The notes: a model not told the origin generated them from the letters alone. DNA of 15,714 nt from Spirochaetia bacterium (GCA_900769975.1 CAAGIR010000081.1:1-15714), one strand, 5' to 3'; shown: positions 6,577 through 13,543, numbered from the stretch's first letter. Numbers and translations: made by a program.

Positions 6577-7494
6577 ATGAAAGAAATTCCAGATTATCAA
6601 ACCTTGATGCTTCCTGTATTAAAAAGTGTCGCAGATGGTAAAGAACATAAAATAAAAGAAATTACAGAATCACTTTCAAAAGAATTCTCTTTAACTGAAG
6701 AAGAATTGAATATTATGATTCCAAGTGGAACGCAAAGTGTTTTTTATAACCGTGTTGGTTGGGCAAGAACTTATCTAAAAAAAGCTAACCTTATAAGTTC
6801 AGAATCAAAAGGAATTATAAAAATTACAAAACGAGGATTAGAAATTTTAAGTCAAAATCCTAAAAGAATTGACAATAAATTTCTGAAACAATTTGAAGAA
6901 TTCGTTGAATTTCAAAATAAAGTAAATCCAAAAAAAGAAAAAACTGAAATCGATACCGATTATATAAATCAGACTCCTGAAGAATTAATAGATACCGCTT
7001 TTCAAGATTTTCAGAAAACTTTAGCAGAAGATTTGCTTGATAAAATTCGAAAAATAAGTCCTTCATTCTTTGAAAAGTTAGTAGTTTCTTTACTTGTAAA
7101 AATGGGTTATGGCGGTTCAATAAAAGATGCAGGTAAAGCTGTTGGAAAAACAGGTGATGAAGGAATTGATGGAATTATAAAAGAAGATAAATTGGGACTG
7201 GATGTAATTTATATTCAAGCAAAACGTTGGAAAGAAAATAATATAATTGGTCGTCCTGAAATTCAAAAATTTGTAGGAGCCTTGGCAGGTCAAGGAGCGA
7301 AAAAAGGAATATTCATAACAGCTTCATCATTTTCAAAAGAAGCATTGGAATATAAACCTATGAATGATACAAAAGTAATTTTAATAGACGGAATAGAACT
7401 TGCAAATTTAATGATTGAATATAATTTAGGTGTTTCACCATTGCATAGTTATGAATTAAAAAGAATAGATAGTGATTATTTTGAAGAAGAATAA
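6577..7494 (+). CDS. mrr: Mrr-type restriction endonuclease
   Basis: The 305-residue protein is close in size and layout to E. coli Mrr (304), a nuclease that attacks methylated foreign DNA. Residues 5-95 form the Mrr N-terminal winged-helix region (DYQTLMLPVLKSVADGKEHK ... KITKRGLEIL). Residues 160-285 form the catalytic domain, with FEKLVVSLLVKMGYGG (165-180), GDEGIDG (193-199, catalytic D198) and the QAK motif (214-216, K216) of the PD-(D/E)xK fold. GAAGGGA upstream serves as ribosome site. It is the only gene of c5. An Mrr-type enzyme beside many methylases is notable, because some Mrr proteins attack DNA carrying foreign methylation; its target here must differ from the marks the neighbouring enzymes leave. 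Confidence 0.92.
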   Translation: MKEIPDYQTLMLPVLKSVADGKEHKIKEITESLSKEFSLTEEELNIMIPSGTQSVFYNRVGWARTYLKKANLISSESKGIIKITKRGLEILSQNPKRIDNKFLKQFEEFVEFQNKVNPKKEKTEIDTDYINQTPEELIDTAFQDFQKTLAEDLLDKIRKISPSFFEKLVVSLLVKMGYGGSIKDAGKAVGKTGDEGIDGIIKEDKLGLDVIYIQAKRWKENNIIGRPEIQKFVGALAGQGAKKGIFITASSFSKEALEYKPMNDTKVILIDGIELANLMIEYNLGVSPLHSYELKRIDSDYFEEE

Positions 7495-7501
7495 AAGGAA
7501 G

Positions 7502-7535
7502 TTTTTTTCATCGAGTCGGTGCTCGATGAAAAAAA
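7502..7535. terminator. T/A-flanked hairpin after mrr
   Basis: A 14-bp perfect stem (7502-7515 with 7522-7535) is built of seven T/A pairs and the core CATCGAG/CTCGATG, closed by TCGGTG. It begins eight bases after the mrr stop and is a bidirectional intrinsic terminator by design. It is the counterpart of the hairpin at 446-476. Confidence 0.75.
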
Positions 7536-7714
7536 TAATTGAACTTTCGGGTAAAGCAAGATAGCGGTAATACGCGGCTTTACGCCGCTAAAAATTTTAA
7601 AACAGAAAAATTTTCTTTCCAAATAGTAGAAAGAATTTCTGTAATATAGAAAATATGGATTCGTTGAATCTGTAAAAATAAATACGGAGAAAATTGTTGT
7701 ACGGTAGAAATATC
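7536..7714 (+). other. gene-free tail of c5 with serial hairpins
   Basis: No gene is visible. The segment repeats the layout of the c1/c2 tails: an AACTTT-CGGG element, the hairpin GCGGC-TTTAC-GCCGC (7574-7588), then a long AT-rich hairpin in which ACAGAAA (7602-7608) and TTCTTTC (7613-7619) pair with GAAAGAATTTCTGT (7629-7642), with AATT bulged. Beyond the first 60 bases it has diverged from the c1/c2 copies. Confidence 0.65.
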
Positions 7715-7777
7715 GTATAACAAAGGTTCGTAGCCGACAGCGGGTCAAGCCCGCTGCGGTACAACCCATTGTTATAC
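7715..7777 (+). other. attC recombination site (end of c5)
   Basis: The arms are GTATAAC (7715-7721) and GTTATAC (7771-7777). The inner arms GGTTCGTAGCCGAC and GCGGTACAACC are identical in type to the 1050 site. The variable stem GCGGG/CCCGC is closed by TCAAG (7745-7749). The left arm matches the 5' end of c5. Confidence 0.9.
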
Positions 7778-7782
7778 GGACG

Positions 7783-7793
7783 GGCCACTGGCC
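7783..7793. repeat. cassette 5'-end hairpin (c6)
   Basis: GGCC (7783-7786) pairs with GGCC (7790-7793) around ACT. The first 25 or so bases of c6 are nearly the same as those of c7. Confidence 0.6.
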
Positions 7794-7814
7794 AGCTTAT
7801 TGTTAATAAGAAAG

Positions 7815-7860
7815 TCCTCCAACATTTTTTTCAAAAATTATTATTAAAATCTTAGGAGGA
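7815..7860 (+). promoter_or_regulatory. possible Shine-Dalgarno-sequestering hairpin
   Basis: TCCTCC at 7815-7820 is an exact complement of GGAGGA at 7855-7860, the very strong ribosome site of the lipoprotein gene (seven bases before its ATG). Pairing would close an AT-rich loop of 34 bases and hide the site. The helix is short, so its stability is uncertain. Confidence 0.3.
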
Positions 7861-7867
7861 TTTTATC

Positions 7868-8431
7868 ATGAAAAAAATATTTTTATTAATTGGAATCATT
7901 TCTTTTGTATTAATGGGATGTCAAACAACATCTGTAACAACATCTTCATCAGATGATGGTTTTAAAACATACTATGATGAAGTTAGAGGTGTAAGTTTTA
8001 TCACTCACAAAGACCTTGAACGTGGATATTTTTATAATTTAAAAGACTCCTTGTCTGGCGAAAGAGAAAATATTTCTATATATATTACCGATAAAGATTT
8101 AGTAGCATGGGCAGACTATCAAGGAAGTGATTGGATATTTATAAATGGAATCGTTTTTCTTGATTCAAATGGAAATAGATTAGCGTTGGATTATGGTTCA
8201 AGAACGGATTCAGATGTAAAATCTGGAGCATTGAAAAATGTTTACGTTAGAGAAGATTATGGCGTTAAAATAAAAAAATCCGATATAGAAAAATTAGAAG
8301 CAATATTAAATTCTTCTAAGGTTTATGTTGCTTTCTTAGGTAAAAAATCTACAGGAAAAATGGAACTAAAATCCAAATATATAAACGCAATGAAACTTAC
8401 CTTTGAGAAATGGAAATCAATTAATGAATAG
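7868..8431 (+). CDS. predicted lipoprotein of unknown function
   Basis: The 187-residue protein begins with a lipoprotein signal peptide: two lysines, a hydrophobic core (IFLLIGIISFV) and the lipobox LMGC (15-18), so it should be cut before C18 and lipid-anchored. A Ser/Thr-rich linker (19-28) follows. The remaining 155 residues contain alternating short strands and a Lys-rich end, with no family I recognise. It is preceded by an AGGAGGA ribosome site and followed by its own terminator, forming a complete transcription unit within cassette c6. Surface or secreted proteins of unknown role are common cassette cargo. Confidence 0.82.
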   Translation: MKKIFLLIGIISFVLMGCQTTSVTTSSSDDGFKTYYDEVRGVSFITHKDLERGYFYNLKDSLSGERENISIYITDKDLVAWADYQGSDWIFINGIVFLDSNGNRLALDYGSRTDSDVKSGALKNVYVREDYGVKIKKSDIEKLEAILNSSKVYVAFLGKKSTGKMELKSKYINAMKLTFEKWKSINE

Positions 8432-8437
8432 AATATG

Positions 8438-8472
8438 AAAATCCAGCCAAGTCAAGCTTGTCTGGATTTTTT
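8438..8472 (+). terminator. intrinsic terminator with TCAAG loop
   Basis: The stem AAAATCCAG/CTGGATTTT is continued inward by CAAG/CTTG and closed by TCAAG (8452-8456), with one mismatch (C opposite T) between the two stem parts. Six T end the structure. It separates the lipoprotein gene from the toxin-antitoxin promoter. Confidence 0.85.
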
Positions 8473-8496
8473 AGTTTCAGTAAATTTAATTTACAC

Positions 8497-8525
8497 TTGA
8501 CTTTGTAACAGTATATTGTTACACT
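8497..8525 (+). promoter_or_regulatory. second toxin-antitoxin promoter with embedded operator
   Basis: TTGACT (8497-8502) and TACACT (8520-8525) are 17 bp apart. The inverted repeat GTAACA-GTATAT-TGTTAC (8505-8522) fills the spacer and touches the -10. The GTG start at 8532 is six bases beyond the -10, exactly the spacing seen at the first module, so the toxin mRNA should again be leaderless. Confidence 0.75.
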
Positions 8526-8531
8526 TTTAAT

Positions 8532-8930
8532 GTGAATACTGATAAGAAAGAATACGTTTTATACAAGGGCGAAAAGTTCACTGTAGAATGGTACTACACA
8601 GAGAAAAACAAAAGTCAGCCTTTTGAATACTTTAATTCACTTGATTCGCAACAACAGATGAAACTCTTGTATTTGGTAAAACGTATGGGAGACTTTGGAA
8701 AGATTTCGGACAAAACGAAATTTAACTTTGAAGAAGATGGTATTTGGGCATTTAAGCCTAAACCTGATAGGTTTCTTTCATTTTTTACAAGTGGAAAGAA
8801 AATAATCATAACAAATGCATTTGAAAAGAAATGCCAAAAGCTTCCGCCTGCAGAAAAAGAGAAAGCTGAAAAATGCAGAGAGGATTATGAAAACAGAGTA
8901 AAAGGAGGAACATACTATGACAACATTTGA
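8532..8930 (+). CDS. RelE-superfamily toxin, phage Gp49-like/HigB group
   Basis: The 132-residue protein matches the Gp49-like toxins: an early YNSL-like block (YFNSLDSQQQMKLLYLVKRM, 33-52), the IWAFKPKPDRFLSFF strand pair (72-86) and the family end NAFEKKCQKLPPAEKEKAEKCREDY (95-119). It is predicted to cleave mRNA on the ribosome. The start is GTG; the ATG two bases upstream reads straight into a stop, and the next in-frame ATG would delete the core. There is no ribosome site. It overlaps the antitoxin gene by 14 bp. It is not closely similar to the toxin at 3197, so the shared promoter design is not simple recent duplication. Confidence 0.85.
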   Translation: MNTDKKEYVLYKGEKFTVEWYYTEKNKSQPFEYFNSLDSQQQMKLLYLVKRMGDFGKISDKTKFNFEEDGIWAFKPKPDRFLSFFTSGKKIIITNAFEKKCQKLPPAEKEKAEKCREDYENRVKGGTYYDNI

Positions 8931-9189
8931 CAGACTTATGCAAGATCCAGAATTCAAGGATGAATTTGAAAAGGGATATAATGAATTTTTAATCTCAGAA
9001 TTCATGATTGAAAAAATGGAAGAAGAAAATATCTCAGTAAGAGAATTAGCAAAAGAAGCTAAAGTTTCTCCAACTACTATCCAGAACTTACGCAGTGGAA
9101 ATGCAGAAAGTGTAAAATATAAAACCCTTTCAAATATAATGCAAAAACTAGGATATGCATTACAGCCTGTAAAAATGGCTACATTGTAA
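8917..9189 (+). CDS. XRE-family antitoxin
   Basis: The 90-residue protein has a helix-turn-helix at about residues 37-75 (VRELAKEAKVSPTTIQNLRSG, then YKTLSNIMQKLGYALQP), as in antitoxins paired with Gp49-like toxins. It should neutralise the toxin at 8532 and repress the promoter at 8497-8525. AAGGAGG within the end of the toxin gene gives strong independent initiation, so more antitoxin than toxin can be made from one transcript whose toxin start lacks a ribosome site. Confidence 0.88.
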   Translation: MTTFDRLMQDPEFKDEFEKGYNEFLISEFMIEKMEEENISVRELAKEAKVSPTTIQNLRSGNAESVKYKTLSNIMQKLGYALQPVKMATL

Positions 9190-9204
9190 TGTATAAAGAA
9201 ATAT

Positions 9205-9223
9205 GCTTGCTTGGGAAGCAAGC
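9205..9223. repeat. hairpin before attC
   Basis: GCTTGCTT (9205-9212) and AAGCAAGC (9216-9223) form a perfect 8-bp stem with the loop GGG, 15 bases after the antitoxin stop and seven before the attC. Confidence 0.7.
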
Positions 9224-9229
9224 TGTATC

Positions 9230-9293
9230 GCCTAACATAATTTTCAAAGCCGACAGGCAGTCAAGCTGCCTGCGGTTTAAAATATTGTTATAC
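9230..9293 (+). other. attC recombination site (end of c6)
   Basis: The arms are GCCTAAC (9230-9236) and GTTATAC (9287-9293). The inner arms TTTCAAAGCCGAC and GCGGTTTAAA pair with the usual bulges. The variable stem GGCAG/CTGCC is closed by TCAAG (9261-9265). It is the only site whose left arm fits neither its own cassette start nor the neighbour, leaving mismatches in the outer stem. Confidence 0.85.
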
Positions 9294-9296
9294 GGA

Positions 9297-9311
9297 CGGG
9301 CCACTGGCCCG
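9297..9311. repeat. cassette 5'-end hairpin (c7)
   Basis: CGGGCCA (9297-9303) and TGGCCCG (9305-9311) form a perfect palindrome around a single C. It has the standard offset from R'. Confidence 0.7.
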
Positions 9312-9394
9312 CTATTGTTAAAAAAGTAAAATCAACATACTACTAGAAAATTTCATGTTTTTATAGTAAAATTGACAATAGGTGGAAATTTTAT

Positions 9395-10720
9395 ATGTAT
9401 GTTGGTACCGTTTTAAAGAATATAAGAGAAGAACAGGGTTTTTCATTATTAGAAATCCAAAGAAATACAGGTATAAAAGAAAGTCAGCTTTGTAGAATAG
9501 AATCAGGTATTAGATTTCCTACAGATGAGCAAATCTTTATTTTGGCAAGATTTTATAATATAGATTCTAATCAATTACAGATACAGCGTGACAGTGATAA
9601 AGTCTTAGAAAATATAAAAGAGTTTTCAAATCAAGAACAAATCCTTGATGTTGCAAAGCAAAAGCTTGAATCAAAAGGAAATTATTTATCAGTAGCGGCA
9701 GATTCACTTCCTGGTGCTACAATTCCTCTGGAAAGTCGCCGTTATATTGGTTGTAAGCAAAAACTTGTAGATTGGATATTCGATATTATTCAGTCAGAAA
9801 CAGAAAATATACATACAGCAACAGATATTTTTGCAGGAACTGGTGTAGTCGCAAAAAAAATGCTTGGTATGTATGACAATGTAATTATCAACGATTTTCT
9901 TTTTTCAAATAATCAGATTTATACGGCTTTTTTCAAAACTGGAGCTTGGAACAAAGAAAAAATTCTAAAGAAAATCGAATTATACAATAGCTTAGATGAA
10001 TCAACTCTTGACGATAATTATTTTTCAATCAATTACGGCGGAAAATATTTCGACTATGATATGTCAAAAAAAATTGGCTGGATTCGTGAGGACATTGAAA
10101 ACTCAAAGTCGGAACTTACTGAAAAAGAATATGCAATTTTACTTTCTACGTTAATCTATAATATTGATAAACATGCAAACACTCTTGGACACTTCGAGGC
10201 TTATATAAAAAAGCCAATAAAAAAAACAGAGCTAAAACTTCGTTTGATTGATGTAAAGGAATTTGAAAACTTGACTATTTATCGTCGTGATTCAAATGAA
10301 CTTGCAAGAGAAATAAAATCTGATTTGGTGTATATTGACCCTCCCTATAATTCAAGACAGTATTCCCGTTTTTATCATGTCTATGAAAATCTCGTAAAAT
10401 GGGAAAAACCAGAGCTTGTTGGAACGGCTATGAAACCGCCAACAGAAAACATGAGCAAATATTGCTCAGCAAAAGCCCCAGAAACTTTCGAAGATTTGAT
10501 TGAAAATTTGGACGCAAAATTTCTGGCTGTTTCTTATAACAATACATACAATTCTAAAAGCAAAAGTTCTCAAAACAAGATTCAACTTGAAGAAATCGAA
10601 GAAGCCTTAAACAAAAAAGGTGAAACTAAGAAATTTGAAAAGGACTATCGTTTTTTCAATGCTGGAAAAACGAATTTGGAAAATCATCAAGAGTTGCTCT
10701 ACATTACAAAGGTAAAATGA
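9395..10720 (+). CDS. XRE-regulator/adenine methylase fusion of a type IIS restriction system
   Basis: Residues 5-60 are a helix-turn-helix (VLKNIREEQGFSLLEIQ ... IKESQLCRIESG) and the rest is a D12-like adenine methylase: RRYIGCKQKLVDWIFD (115-130), AdoMet loop DIFAGTG (144-150) and catalytic DPPY (315-318) followed by NSRQYSRFYHVYENLVKW. The arrangement joins a controller-type DNA-binding domain to the methylase, so the enzyme may repress its own operon until enough has been made. The next methylase overlaps it by ATGA, and an AlwI-type nuclease follows; an asymmetric target needs methylation of each strand, which explains two methylases. AGGTGG at 9380-9385 is the ribosome site. Confidence 0.88.
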   Translation: MYVGTVLKNIREEQGFSLLEIQRNTGIKESQLCRIESGIRFPTDEQIFILARFYNIDSNQLQIQRDSDKVLENIKEFSNQEQILDVAKQKLESKGNYLSVAADSLPGATIPLESRRYIGCKQKLVDWIFDIIQSETENIHTATDIFAGTGVVAKKMLGMYDNVIINDFLFSNNQIYTAFFKTGAWNKEKILKKIELYNSLDESTLDDNYFSINYGGKYFDYDMSKKIGWIREDIENSKSELTEKEYAILLSTLIYNIDKHANTLGHFEAYIKKPIKKTELKLRLIDVKEFENLTIYRRDSNELAREIKSDLVYIDPPYNSRQYSRFYHVYENLVKWEKPELVGTAMKPPTENMSKYCSAKAPETFEDLIENLDAKFLAVSYNNTYNSKSKSSQNKIQLEEIEEALNKKGETKKFEKDYRFFNAGKTNLENHQELLYITKVK

Positions 10721-11628
10721 AAAAAGAAAAAGTTATCCGCTCGCCTTTTTTCTATACAGGCGATAAATATAAGCTTATACCTGAACTCAAAAAATATTTC
10801 CCGACAGAAATAAATAAATTCGTTGAGCCCTTTGTTGGTGGTGGCTCGGTTTTTCTAAATGTTAATGCAAGTATATTTCATGAAAATGACATTGATAAAA
10901 ACATAATGTCTATTCATCATTATTTGTCATCATTCAAAAATGTAGATGATTTATTAACTATTCTTTTTTCAAAAATTGATGAGTACAAGTTTACATGCTC
11001 TTATAAAGGTAAAACTGTTCCAAAGGAATTAAAAGAAAAATATGTAAAAACATATTTCGCAAAGTATAATGCAGAGTTTTATAAACAGTTAAAAGAAAAA
11101 TATAATGCTTCCGACCGTACAGATATTGCCGATTTATATCTGCTTTTAATTTATGGTTTTAATCGTATGTTACGGTTTAATCAAAAAGGAGAATTTAATC
11201 TTCCTGTTGGCAATGTAGATTTTAATCAAAATGCTGTCGATGCACTTACAAATTATGTGAGTCTTACGAATAGCAAAAAAATACAATGGTCAAATGAGGA
11301 TTATAAAACTTTTCTTTCAAAGATTTCTCTTACTGAAAAAGATTTTATATATCTTGATCCGCCCTATTTAATTACAGCAAGCGAATACAATAAACTGTGG
11401 AATCAAAAAGATGATGATGAGCTTATGATTTTACTTGATGAATTAAATAGAAATAAAATTCGTTTTGCTCTTTCTGATGTAGTAGAATACAAAGGAAAAG
11501 AGAACACAAAACTTTTGAATTGGGCTAAAAAATATAATATATACCCTATCAAAAGCAACTACATAAATTATCATGACAACAGCATAAAATCATTTTCGGA
11601 GGTTTTAATAACAAATTATGGCAAGTAA
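10717..11628 (+). CDS. second D12-class DNA adenine methylase of the type IIS system
   Basis: The 303-residue protein belongs to the Dam/DpnM group: RSPFFYTGDKYKL (8-20), AdoMet motif FVEPFVGGGSVF (35-46), NRMLRFNQKGEFNLPVG (the family's target-adenine region) and catalytic DPPY (214-217). It presumably methylates the strand not handled by the fusion enzyme upstream. Start and upstream stop overlap as ATGA, so translation is coupled. It differs in length and internal sequence from the methylase of c3 and is not a copy of it. Confidence 0.91.
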   Translation: MKKEKVIRSPFFYTGDKYKLIPELKKYFPTEINKFVEPFVGGGSVFLNVNASIFHENDIDKNIMSIHHYLSSFKNVDDLLTILFSKIDEYKFTCSYKGKTVPKELKEKYVKTYFAKYNAEFYKQLKEKYNASDRTDIADLYLLLIYGFNRMLRFNQKGEFNLPVGNVDFNQNAVDALTNYVSLTNSKKIQWSNEDYKTFLSKISLTEKDFIYLDPPYLITASEYNKLWNQKDDDELMILLDELNRNKIRFALSDVVEYKGKENTKLLNWAKKYNIYPIKSNYINYHDNSIKSFSEVLITNYGK

Positions 11629-13228
11629 AGAACGAAATGCAGAGTATAAACCATTACTCTACACAACAACTGTACGAAATCCTGAACGAATAAAATACAA
11701 TCTTTTTGTACTCAAAAAATTTGAAAATCAGATTTTAACTAATGAACTTGCAACCGCTGTTGTCGGTGAACTTATAAAATATGGACTTTATCGTCCTATG
11801 AAAGTTTCTGCCAGTGTAAAAACAATTTGGAAACAAACCTCTGGCGGTGAATTTGCTGCTAGTCTTTTAGATGACAAAACAGTCTCGAAGATTATTGAAG
11901 AAAATCCACAAAAACACAAAGAAGCAGGCTTCGACTGGGGCTATCCTTCAAGATTTGCAACAATTTTCGACCTTGCAAAAGAATTTGGATTTGTATATTT
12001 CAAAACTGGTCAGAAGATAGAGTTTTCAGAGCTGGGGAATATTCTCGTTGATATTGTAGATGTACAAATCGGCGGCAATAACGAAATCTCGCTTAACTTA
12101 AAAAATCCTGAGCGAGAGCAATCTGTTTTCTTACAGTCATTAGCTCGTTCTCAAAGAGCGAATCCGTTTGTAAAAGTTTTAAATGACAATATACCACTAT
12201 TATTGCTTTTGCAAACTATTCGCCTTATAAATGCAGATTCTAATTGTGGGAATGGTGTCGGAATTTCAAGAAAAGAGATTCCCCTTTTACTTTTCTGGAA
12301 AGATAACAATGCCACTGATTTATATTTAAGAATTAGACAGCTAAGAAGCGATTTTGGATATACGCCAAGTGACGAAACAATAATCGATATTTGCATAAAT
12401 GAAATTATGCAAGGTCAATACAAGAAGTTTGACCCTCGCTCAATTATGAACGACTATGTGGATGAGTTTATCCGTAAAATGCGAATGAGCGGACTTATTT
12501 CTTTGCGTGGTGCAGGACGCTTCATAGATATAAATCACAACGAAGACAATAAAGTTGAGTACATTCTCAACAATTACTCTGACTATGAACGTTTTACAGA
12601 TGAGCATAAGTATTTTGAGTACATGTCAAAAATCGATAAAAATCTCATCGCACAAAAGGCAGAAGTAATCAGCGACGAAAAAACAAATGACTTGCTTTCT
12701 GAATGGCTGAAAACCTATGATTGGAATTCAATTAAAAATGAGCTTCATATTCTTGCTACACGTAAAACTTCAAAAGACGATGTTCTTAAATTCCTTGCCG
12801 CTCCTGTCCGTTTGGAATTCCTGACTGCACTTGCTATAAAGTCTAAATTGCCAATGGTTATCGTAAAGCCAAATTATTCTTGCGATGATACAGGTTTGCC
12901 TACTTCAACGGCTGGCGGTAACAAAGGCGACATCGAATGTTTTGAAAATGGAAACGGAATCTTGGTTGAAGTCACAATGGCAGAAGGTCGCACTCAGACA
13001 ATGATGGAAGTATGGCCTATTGAAAGACACTTAGCTTCATTCATCGATGAAAATAAAATATCTGCTCAATGCGTTTTCATTGCTCCTACAATTTATTCTG
13101 ATTCAAAACGGCAAATTGAGTTTGTAAAATTTTCAAACAAACTTACAATTCGCGATTATGCAATTGATGCTTGGACAGATTATTTGGAAAAAGAAAAGAC
13201 CTTATTTATAGAAGAAAGTGCTTTTTAA
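11618..13228 (+). CDS. AlwI/N.BstNBI-family type IIS restriction endonuclease
   Basis: The 536-residue protein opens with TTTVRNPERIKYNLFVLKKF, a recognisable AlwI-family start. It ends with the nuclease core STAGGNKGDIECF ... ILVEVTMAEGRTQTMMEVWP and CVFIAPTIY, which lines up with the catalytic end of N.BstNBI as I recall it (AAGNQPDMEI, GEVTTSKGATQ, CLFIAPEI). D438 and E451 are the likely catalytic acids, and the usual ExK lysine is threonine (E451-V-T453), as in that family. Such enzymes bind a short asymmetric site and cut outside it; the site here is unknown. The gene overlaps the methylase by 11 bp. GGAGG (11598-11602) is 15 bases from the ATG, a long gap that may keep nuclease synthesis low. 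Confidence 0.87.
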   Translation: MASKERNAEYKPLLYTTTVRNPERIKYNLFVLKKFENQILTNELATAVVGELIKYGLYRPMKVSASVKTIWKQTSGGEFAASLLDDKTVSKIIEENPQKHKEAGFDWGYPSRFATIFDLAKEFGFVYFKTGQKIEFSELGNILVDIVDVQIGGNNEISLNLKNPEREQSVFLQSLARSQRANPFVKVLNDNIPLLLLLQTIRLINADSNCGNGVGISRKEIPLLLFWKDNNATDLYLRIRQLRSDFGYTPSDETIIDICINEIMQGQYKKFDPRSIMNDYVDEFIRKMRMSGLISLRGAGRFIDINHNEDNKVEYILNNYSDYERFTDEHKYFEYMSKIDKNLIAQKAEVISDEKTNDLLSEWLKTYDWNSIKNELHILATRKTSKDDVLKFLAAPVRLEFLTALAIKSKLPMVIVKPNYSCDDTGLPTSTAGGNKGDIECFENGNGILVEVTMAEGRTQTMMEVWPIERHLASFIDENKISAQCVFIAPTIYSDSKRQIEFVKFSNKLTIRDYAIDAWTDYLEKEKTLFIEESAF

Positions 13229-13252
13229 AAATAAGGTTTACAACTTTTTTCT

Positions 13253-13287
13253 AAAACAGGCTTCCTCAAAATAAGGAAGTCTGTTTT
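13253..13287 (+). terminator. intrinsic terminator of the type IIS operon
   Basis: AAAACAG and CTTCCT pair with AGGAAG and CTGTTTT, with one G/T mismatch between the blocks; the loop is about seven bases and the structure ends in four T. It lies 24 bp after the endonuclease stop. Confidence 0.82.
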
Positions 13288-13476
13288 CGTTTATGGTAGG
13301 TGCTTCTTGTTTTAAAGAACTATGATTTTTGCCTTAATCTAAACTCCTTATTTCAAGGATTAACAGTTTTTGAGAATTCTATCTTTCTTTCTATAAGGAA
13401 TGTCATTTTGCAAAAATTCAGCTTTCCTTATGGTAAGGAAGCCTATAGATTTCAAATCTAATCCTTATTTTAAGGA
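13263..13476. repeat. set of 15-bp TCCT-N7-AGGA palindromes in a gene-free stretch
   Basis: The 315-bp gap between the endonuclease and the next gene has no reading frame of note. It contains four complete 15-bp elements, at 13263-13277, 13345-13359, 13425-13439 and 13462-13476, mostly TCCTTA-NNN-TAAGGA, and a half element TAAGGA at 13394-13399 with a T-rich left side. The first is the core of the terminator. Counting the half element, spacing between the last four is about 40, 40 and 37 bp. A further palindrome, AGATTTCAAATCT, lies near 13447-13459. Confidence 0.7.
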
Positions 13477-13543
13477 AAAATTTGTCGATTGCAGGAAAAT
13501 TCAGTATTTTTAAAGCAGATTCATAAAAAAGGAGGATAAGTTT

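Noticed and set aside
7476..7788. Minus-strand frames of 97 and 63 codons over the c5 tail and attC
   Set aside because: They arise from the attC and hairpin sequence and have very biased, low-complexity translations with no recognisable pattern.
8473..8496. Remnant attC between the lipoprotein and toxin units of c6
   Set aside because: No arm of either type is visible in this 24-bp gap; fusion is inferred only from the mismatch of the outer arms.
8778..9221. A 147-codon minus-strand frame
   Set aside because: It lies wholly antisense to the well-supported toxin-antitoxin pair and is rich in Phe/Ser/Leu as expected from antisense of AT-rich coding DNA.
9372..9377. TTGACA as a -35 box for the type IIS operon
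   Set aside because: A matching -10 would fall at about 9395, inside the coding sequence, and none is there; AGGTGG of the ribosome site lies just after it.
13229..13543. A replication-type iteron region formed by the TCCT-N7-AGGA elements
   Set aside because: The elements are inverted rather than directly repeated, no replication initiator gene is near, and one is part of a terminator.
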